From: Polydactylus sextarius
Taxonomy: Eukaryota > Chordata > Actinopteri > Polynemidae
Length of the DNA: 64,000 nt
Assembly (NCBI GenBank): GCA_016801845.1
Contig: CM028907.1
Location: 16,460,598-16,524,597 of the forward strand
Direction of reading: 5' to 3'
Shown here: in pieces, positions 55,501 to 64,000 of the stretch
Position numbering within the stretch: position 1 is the stretch's first letter
Layout of the letters: every line of letters begins with the position of its first letter
Program-made: the position numbers and the translations under genes
Notes under the pieces: generated by a model
Databases searched by the model: none
What the model saw: the letters and a program-made list of their open reading frames with translations, nothing else
Told to the model about the DNA's origin: nothing

Positions 55501-58500
55501 GAAACATGGTTTTGATAGTCTAAACAGTCACAGGTAGACTTGGAGTGAGGCAGAGTGAAAGAGAAAAGACCACATTTCATTTCATCTGATTTTTGTAATG
55601 ACACTGCACATCAGACATGTACTGGGGTCAAAGTATACAATTAGGTTGGGAAATGTGAAAGTAAAAGTGAAAGCTCATAGTATTAAATAAAACTCAAGTA
55701 ATGTACAGGTACTCCCAAAACATAAAACGAACAAAGTACAGTAGCAAAGTATTGTTACTATACAACACTGCTTCAGTGTTGAGTGAAGCTCGAACAAATG
55801 TGCCAAGAGAATAGCATCTCTCCTGGTGTTGTTGGGTTATTTGAGTAACACTTGACCATCTATTTATGGTCCAGTCCTTTCTGATAGTGTGGTTGAGCAC
55901 CACAAATAAACGACATACTGTATAGGCGACAGTGTAGGATGACGTAATATGCTGTTTTCTGCACTCGTGACCAGGACACAGAGTCCATTATTGAACCAAA
56001 CTGAAACCTCACTGGAGACATTTGTGCTGTGATTTGATGTTTTAAAAATACATGTATTAGTTCAACTTGTGCTGATATTGGTTTGGATTATTTAGGCTTT
56101 GGACCCATTATTATTTTATATATATTATATATTCGTGTACTGGTGTGTATTGAGAAGTTAATGAAGATAATTTACTTTAAAGCCCAGTGGAGACAGTAGC
56201 ATAGTACCCATATGAGCAGTCTCTTTCTGTCTGTCTTTTATTTTGATCTTCACTGGAAAGAATAGGCTCTATATTATTTCTGTGTGTCATATAAATAGTC
56301 TCTGATGTCATTACCATGCACACATGTAAGAGAAAGCTGACACCCTGAAAGACTTTGTGAGCCGCAGCATGTATAGGTTGTTTGCCTCAACAGCTGTTTC
56401 AACTCCCTGTCAACGCCCCTTTGACATCCATTGTTTGAAAGCATAACATTCAGTTTGATGCATTTCTTTCTTTTTTCTCATCTGTTTTAGGCAAAAGCAT
56501 TTTATTCCTACTGGGCCGAGCCTGCAACCATCAAGAACATTAAACGAGGACTGGCCAGTTTACTGCAAGTGCAGTTCAATACTGGGAAGGTTATAGAGGT
56601 AAATGGCATCATAATTCTACCATCACATTTAGTTAATGTGTTTTTCTTATATCAGTGCGTGTAACAGTTTGACTTGTGTCTTTAAACAGAATGATGTGTC
56701 TGGAAGGTGTACAGTTGAGTACAGGGCAGTAAAAGGCCAAGTGACAAGAACCAAGATCCTGGACACTTGTAAGACTGCGGAGACAGGATTCACCACACAC
56801 AGTCAGGTCAGGCAGCAGCCACGTCAAAACATCACAAAAATGTGTGAATGTAACCCAAATATTAAAACATTATGTCTCAATGTGTTCTCCTTCAGGTCTT
56901 GGGTGTAAACAGGAAATCAAGTTCTGCTACAGTGTTCACACTCGAGGATGGGTTCATACGCTTGGTTGTGGCTGAAGAAATGCACTCATTGGGTGTTAAC
57001 GCTCGCAGATCTGTGGCAGCTAAAGTCATTTCTAGGTAAAAGCCTTAAGAATAAATAAATCTGCAGTGCTGCATCTAATGTAAGAAAAATTTACATTGTG
57101 TATTTTTTTGCATTCCCAGGCAAACCCTCAAATTGACAAGCACCGGGGCTGGACCACTGGAGGCTGCTGGGAAAGACGTCCCTGGAGTTATCAAGTCAAT
57201 TGATGTGAAACTGGCGGCTGTTGGGATCGTGGCTGAGAAGGTCAAGTCCCAGTGCAAAGGCTGTCCCTCAGTGAGTATCTTGGAATTTCCGCCATCTTGG
57301 ATTAAAAATAATTTGAGGATCATTCAAACTAGAGACTGTGATTAAATATAGAACTTGTTTAAAACCTGTGTCTCTTGAGTCTGACATATTTTTAGTTTTC
57401 AGCGATTCATAATTTTCATATAGCTGATAGGATTATTGCACCCATGTTTTATTAATATTGTAAAGTATTATGCTTCAGTTAGGGTTTGGCTCCCTAACCC
57501 TTTTCAGAAGGAAAAGTCATTTCATTCTGAGTATGAAGCCTTGTACCAGTATTTTTTATTCAGGTGTATCAAGATTCCTGCTCACAGCACATTTATAGAG
57601 TCAGCACTGCTAACTGTCTAACTAGTATTACTTTTAACTCCCCAGCCGAGTCTGAAAACAAGTTCAAGCTGAGCTGTTGGAGTGATTATTTCAAAGTGCC
57701 TCCATTAGTAAACAGATACTGTATATTTTTGTACTGTAATTATTGACCGAAGATGACCCGTCTTCTAATCCCCCCTCCCTCCTCTGTGTTCTTCCTCTTA
57801 GCTTTTTGAACATTGGCAGGCTCTACAGAAGAGACTGGAGCCGGCGAGCTTGTCCAAAGCCACGGCTCCACGCAGCTTCCTGGCCCTCATCCAGAGCGTT
57901 AGGAAGGCGTCCAAGGACGATATCCTCAAAGTGCTGAAGAGTGCCAGCAAGACAACTCTGTAAACAAGCTCCTCTTATTTTCTCCTACATCTTATTTATT
58001 TCTCACTGACACCATCACTCTGCTGTTTCTTTGAATTAGCCTTGCTCCTAAAATTTGGAATGAAAGGATCCAAGAGGATTAACTCACTGTTACTCTGTTT
58101 CACTTCTTCCTGCTGTTGTCAGACCTCAGGTGGTTGATGCTGTGACTTCCTCTCAGACTGATGCATCTCTGGATGCTATGCTCGAATTCCTCAACTTCAC
58201 GGACGCCAAAAGTTTTGTCCTGCAGGAGAGATTCCTCTATGCATGTGGCTTCTCTTCACATCCCAATGAGAGAATGCTCAAGGCTCTGCTGGTGAGTTTC
58301 ATGTTGTTGTGATGACAAAACAGATGGTTTTTCTTACTTAAATGTGAATCTTTTTCATATCATTGGCTCATGAGAGGAAAAGGTAGGTTCGAGATGATAT
58401 ACAAAAAATAAAAATAAATTCCGACAAATTCCACCCAAAAGTAATGTAATGCCTTTTTTTTTTTAACATATTAAGATACCAGCTAACTCCATTAATGCCA

Positions 58501-61500
58501 TTCATTTTAACTGTTAATAGCACTGTCCCTGCAAAATTAAAAATAGAAAAATATATAAATATTGCTATACATATTACACACAGCTTGTTACCATCAAAAT
58601 ATGTGGTATTTTGAATGTGTTTATAACAAATAGCATTTAATATAATATAACATTAAATTTTCCAGCATCCAGAGTTTTGAAAAAGTTTCCCGTTTTTTTT
58701 TTCAGGACATTTCAAAAGGAAAAATTGGCAATGTTGACATCAAAGAGTCTGTGGTGATCATTATGGGAGCCTTAGTTCACAAACTGTGCCTGAAAGGAGG
58801 GTGTAATTTACCGGTAAGTCTCAAAGAAGATAATATCCAAAACTCATATTTATTTTTACAACATGTGACCATATTAGCTCAGAATATTTGAATAATGTTA
58901 GAATAATCAGTTCACAGACATTAACTGAGATCAAATTTGAATGAATCTGAGAGCTGATTGATGATCTTCTGTTGTATTTCCACCTCTCAGACAGTGGTGC
59001 AGGTAAAGAAGATGATTTTAGAAGGTCCTGCCAGCTCACAAGTTGAGTCCGAGATCCAGATGTACCTTCTGGCTCTGAAAAACTCGCTGCTTCCCGAGGC
59101 CATTCCCATCTTCACCAAATACGCAGAGTCAGAAGTCGGAGCGTACAACACCATCTCCCTCACTGCCCTGCAGAGATACGACGTCAAGCTAATGACCGAT
59201 GAGGTACACCATAGTTAACAGTAGCTAGCTGTTATATTTAAATATAGCACATATTGACACAAACTGAAACCATATATCCCTCTGTCATCTCAGGTAAAAC
59301 GAACAGTGAACAGGGTTTACCACCAGAATCGACGGATCTATGAGAAAAACGTGAGAGCTGCTGCCGCCGATGTCATCCTCAGTAGCAACCCCTCAGTTAT
59401 CGAAGTCAGGAATCTGCTTCTGTCCATTGGAAACCTGCCCCAAGAAATGAACAAGTACATGCTGTCTAAGATCCAGGACATCCTTCGCTTCCAGATGCCT
59501 GCCAGGTGTGTTATGAGACCAAGAAATTGATTTTTAAAACAAGGCATAATGACTTTTAAGTGAAATCTTATGCAAAAAATACTTTTCTTTTTTTCAGCAA
59601 AGTCATACGTCAAGCTATGAAGGACATGATTTCCCATAACTACGACCGCTTTGCAAGAGTTGGGACATCATCTTCGTTCTCAGGATTCATGGCACGTAAG
59701 TAATCAACCTTTTAACTTATAAAAAGGAAATATTTACATCCTGAGGGAAAAAAAATGAACTGCAACTTTTTGCAGCCTATTTAGGCTCAATATGGATTTT
59801 TAAGCAATGAAAATGACCAACATCACAGCAGCACGAATGCTAACTGAGTCCTAAAATACAATTCACTCCCTACAGAATCTGCTGATGTGACCTCCACATA
59901 CAGTTTGGACATCCTGTACTCAGGCTCTGGGATCCTGAGGAGAAGCAACATGAATATTTTTGGTGCCAGTAAAGGAGCAATGCTTCATGGACTACAGGTA
60001 AAGAAACAAGGAGCAAGTGATATGCAATTCTGAAGTAGTGCAAATGAAATCTCAGAAAAAATCAAATGGATGTACCTTGTGTCTTCCAGGTGGCGATCGA
60101 GGCCCAGGGTCTTGAGTCACTGATCGCTGCCACGCCTGATGAGGGAGAGGAAAACCTGGAGTCGTTTTCTGGGATGTCGGCTCTGCTTTTCGATATCCAG
60201 CTGAGGCCTGTGACCTTCTTCAAAGGTTACAGTGACCTGATGTCCAAGATGTTCTCCATGTCTGGGGAGCCCATGAACGTAGTGAAGGGTCTCATCCTGC
60301 TGACTGATCATTCTGAGGTAAGGACTTAAAACCTTGTTCACACAAGAGCCAGGTATGGTTGGTTAAACTGTGTATTGTGGGTGACAGTCAGGAGCAATGA
60401 GTCATGTGTGCAACAGGCAGCGACAGTAGGACTTGTTTACTCGGTCAGATTCATTCACAGATAGCAAATGACTTAACTTAATAACTTCAGTTGTCGAGCT
60501 TAACGATGTGTGATGAGTGAACGAAGTCTAAATGTGTTCAGCTGATGCAAGGATGTGGCATTGCTGACCAGTTATACGGCAGCGAAATGAAAAGTAATAC
60601 ATGTTAGTAAGAGTTTGTTTCATTGACAACAAATCTCATGAAACAACCACTGGCTAAGTAAGCCACAAATATATATTTAATATTTAAAACAAACAAACAA
60701 ATCATTTGCTATATCAGCGAGGCACTGTAATATTTAGTCAATATAACTCAAATAGCAGTAAAAGTGTTTTGTTTGTTAGCAATTAGCAATTATTTTCTGT
60801 TTCCCAGTTCTTGTGCTGAACAAGGCTGGTGCACGTAGAATTGACTCAAATGACAGATGATAGTACCAGTTTTCACTGTAATGAATGCACATGTGGAAAG
60901 AAGATGGACATGTTTTAAGCTCTATACTCCAGATAGAAATACATTATGTCAGGATATGGCTACATGGAAAATAGTCTTCAGTACGATCAATTCATTGTTC
61001 CTAGAAAACACATTCTGGTCTTAATTATCCCATCTCCCATTGTGTGTTTTCTTCTTGTCTTTGTTCCTGCAGGTCATCCAGCTACAGTCTGGTCTAAAGG
61101 CCAATGCAGAGTTTCAAGGAGGTTTGGCCATTGATATTTCTGGAGGCATGGAAATCAGTCTGTGGTACAGAGAGTCCAAGACCAGTGTCAACAACAGGTA
61201 CAGTCCAAGAGACAATAAAATACAAACCTCTGCTGTTTCTGTCCTGTGGTCACATTCATGTAAACCTTTAAACTGCTGTTATGTATTGTGTATTTAGGTC
61301 ACAGAGTCAAGTCTAACCACATAATGATGTGTCATCTCACTGAGTACATGTATGAAGTACTGTATGTACAGTATGATGTAAGACATGTTCAGGGCAAAGG
61401 TCCTTGTGATAGACAGTTCTCAGAACATAGCCTTTGTCTCTGAAAGGAAAATTGTTTTAGATGTTTGAGCCATGTCACCGCACTGCAAATAGATTTCTGT

Positions 61501-63121
61501 TGATGTTGGATTCATGTGAACTTTAGAAAGGCTATAAGTGCCGTCTGATTCATTTGTTCCACCGGCACGTTGGACACGTTCCAGCATTGTGCCTCACGCC
61601 TCATCTCACCTCTGGGTTTGTGTGGAGATGACGTCAGTCCTGTCTGGTTCTCTATTTCAAAACATCACAGTCAATGTACAACGCTAGCTGCTGAAAATGC
61701 CATCACACTGCTGTCAGTCAGCTTGCAGCATCTGGTGATGAAACAGGGTTTAAACAGCAATGCCACAGATTCGTAACATTCAGATGTGGTGGGCAAGATC
61801 GGACTGCATACTTTTTAAGAGCCCGTCCAGTTTTATCCTGAACAGTCACTGAAAACCAAACACAAGTACCTAGACTGGACAACAAATAAGACTCCTCATT
61901 ATTTTTGCTCATTTGATTTAGGGAGTTCAATTATTTTTGCAAAATTAAAAGAAGAAAAGGATATATAAATGTATATTTTTAATCCACACTTGGGTGATAG
62001 TACTGTACATGTATATTTCTAATCAGAAAGACTGAAGGTGTAAAAAACTTTACTGAAAAAGTATCACATGGAATGGAAATGTAGTTTTAGACAAAAAGAA
62101 AGAACTTCTATATGACTGTTTTGTGTAGTTTTTGTCCTTTGCCACCGTTAAGAGTAAAATCTTAGATTTTGACTTGAGGATGATTTGACCTATGTGTGCA
62201 GGGGAATGGCAGAGGCAGGTGAATGGATCAGCATAGTTGTACCTCTTCCACCCTGATAATAGACTGGCAGGCTATGTATAGAAGCAGAACAAACCACACT
62301 GGCATCTCTGCCAAGGCATGTCTCCGTGGGCAAAGTTACAGACGTTGGACTGGTTGGCACAGACTTTGACTTGAAACATAAGGAGAAGTTGTTAGACGGT
62401 TCTTGTTAGTGTCTGAGATTTTTTGTGCTTTTGATGCAAAAACGTGGAAGCAAATAAGGTCCATTATGCTACAAAATTTATACTATGAAAAAAAAAACAT
62501 AACCGTAGCACTGTTTAAATTACATTGATTTATTCTTAAGGCTGAGGTACAGTATAATCAGTGATCCTGCATTCTGAAATGTCCTAATAAGGAAAATGAT
62601 GGACCCACTACGTTAAAAATCAATTCACATAAAAGCATGTGGTGTTTGTAAAAACAGCTTTGTTTGTTGAACAACATTTTGACCACTTGTGGTTTCAGAG
62701 GAGCGCTGGTGGTCACCGGTAATGTTACAGTGGACATGGACTTCATGAGAGCGGGTGTGGAGGTCAGCTTTGAGACAGAGGCATCACTGGATTTCATCAC
62801 CACTGTTCAGTTCTCTGAATATCCCTTCTTGATCTGCATACAGATGGACAAAGCCACTTTCCCCTTCAGGTATCCTAAGACCGTTCCAGGAATTTATTTA
62901 TTTATATTTACTTTTTATCATTCAGTCAATGTCAACTAAACCTATCTTTCTTCTCATGTCGTTCTGTTTTCAGCGAATACCAGACCAAATATGAGAGCTT
63001 GCCATCGGGGAAGAACGTTGTGTCTCATAAGAGCAAGAAGCACCTCATCCCTGGCTCTGAATTCCCTCTTCACCAGGAGAACTCGAACATGTGTAAGAGG
63101 GTTTTTGACTCCAGCTGGTAG
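52543..63121 (+). CDS. mttp: Microsomal triglyceride transfer protein large subunit (18 coding exons, 886 aa)
   Basis: ER-lumenal lipid transfer protein that, with protein disulfide isomerase, loads lipid onto apoB. Exons are 52543-52603, 53871-54058, 54200-54343, 56491-56598, 56690-56806, 56896-57035, 57120-57270, 57802-57959, 58123-58291, 58706-58813, 58991-59203, 59294-59505, 59598-59695, 59876-59997, 60090-60317, 61073-61197, 62699-62869 and 62974-63121. They total 2661 nt, giving 886 aa (human 894). The first exon encodes a signal peptide (MLTLVVVLLCATSSVSASA). Next comes the N-terminal lipovitellin-like barrel (LYKFSYTTEVL, GYRISSDVDV), the helical domain (RFLYACGFSSHPNE, RVYHQNRRIYEKNVR, LLSIGNLPQEMNKYML) and the lipid-binding sheets (STYSLDILYSGSGILRRSN, GLKANAEFQGGLAIDISG). 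The chain ends FPLHQENSNMCKRVFDSSW, a shorter tail than in human. All joins keep the frame. Confidence 0.97.
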
Positions 63122-64000
63122 AGACACCACGAACTATCCAGGAGTGAGTCTTCATTCTTACAGGCTGGTTAATGTCACTCAGAGAGGGTTCATTGCTTTC
63201 AGGCACATCTACCACACCTCAGCATCAAGCAGTGAATAACCCTCCAAGAGAAAATTGGTGAATGTTTTTTTCCTCTTTTTTTCTTTTTGAACAACTCGTA
63301 CAATGTTTACATTCCTGTGAGTATTTAAGTCATTTTGACATTTTGTTCGAAACCAGGAATTTTTGCATTGTCTTTTTATGGATTTCTTTGAAAAAGTATT
63401 TATGTAGGTGGATACAGGATGTATGTTTTATTTGATGCCTAATCCTCATCATGGATAGTACCACTGCGAATTTCCCCAACATGGTTACAGTAAAAGATGT
63501 ACATGTAAATATCACATCAATATATGGAGACAGCTGATTAACTTTCCCTTGAACAGAAACGCTCCTTTCATCAACATTCCTTTGTTTTGTTTTTTAATTC
63601 AATGTGTTTTCTATGAAGGAGCAGTTTATTGCCATGTGTCACTGTATTGCTGTTCCAACAGCTGAAATAACTTATGTACTGAGTAATGATCCATTAATTC
63701 CGTGTTTTATAATCATGTGGGTGATTTGTTTTCTCAACTGTGTACTTGTCAGATTGAAGATGAACATGAGTGAATCCAACGCTTGAATATATTTTTTTGT
63801 AAATAGCTGTAATTGCTGAAGATCTGTGGGTATGACAGCGAAGGCTGGAACTACTCTGAATTTGTGTGTCCATGTTTGGGGATGAGTTTGTTGGCTTTTG
63901 TAATCGGCTGACAATAAATGTGCACTGGAAACACATTGCTTGCTTTTTGACTTGGCTTATGGATTTAGATTCAGCAAAACAACTGTATGGCAACAAGGTT
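63122..64000 (+). other. mttp 3' UTR with poly(A) signal AATAAA at 63913-63918
   Basis: About 0.8 kb of AT-rich 3' UTR. The signal AATAAA at 63913-63918 is followed by a GT-containing stretch. Nothing further is seen before the window ends. Confidence 0.75.

Overview
The window is ordinary vertebrate nuclear DNA, almost certainly from a percomorph-type teleost fish. The evidence is short spliced exons with GT-AG introns, long TA, TG and CA microsatellites, several dispersed repeat types known from fish, and fish-like versions of conserved vertebrate proteins. It contains seven protein-coding genes, one tRNA gene, a probable pair of intronic H/ACA snoRNAs, and fragments of LINE, hAT and Tc1-type elements. 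I saw no bacterial, viral or plasmid features.

Layout. (1) 1-1887: the 3' six exons of dnaja1 (Hsp40 co-chaperone, + strand), with the start outside the window. (2) 5452-12984: complete smu1 (LisH/CTLH/WD40 spliceosome-associated factor, - strand, 12 coding exons, 511 aa), convergent with dnaja1. A 212 bp TA-rich tract lies between them. (3) 14427-14510: tRNA-Ser(CGA), followed by a LINE 3' fragment and a CA repeat. (4) 15953-18406: a short perilipin (341 aa, + strand). (5) 19042-23376: rps6 (249 aa, - strand) with two snoRNA-like hairpin copies in adjacent introns and a 5'TOP-type start. (6) 25091-34471: acer2 (alkaline ceramidase 2, 277 aa, + strand). (7) 38237-45415: tspan5 (TspanC8 tetraspanin, + strand), with a C-terminus that appears longer than in mammals. 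(8) 45416-52500: a repeat-rich gap with hAT and Tc1-like remnants and a compound TA array. (9) 52543-63121: mttp (microsomal triglyceride transfer protein large subunit, 886 aa, 18 coding exons, + strand), with a poly(A) signal at 63913.

Exon boundaries were worked out by hand from splice signals, reading-frame continuity and remembered vertebrate family sequences. The exon lengths of smu1, perilipin, rps6, acer2, tspan5 and mttp each sum to a complete open frame. From human gene maps, DNAJA1-SMU1 and PLIN2-RPS6-ACER2 are both on chromosome 9p, and TSPAN5 and MTTP are both on 4q23, so this fish segment joins blocks that are separate in human. Three genes act in lipid handling (perilipin on lipid droplets, acer2 on ceramide, mttp in lipoprotein assembly), but nothing in the sequence shows that they are co-regulated.

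I did not find a convincing new biological system. The observations most worth a second look are the duplicated snoRNA-like element in rps6, the obligate GC-AG intron in smu1, the short perilipin with a C-terminal PKA-like site, the likely extra last exon of tspan5, and the shared TATCGCGAGA element upstream of the perilipin and rps6 genes.
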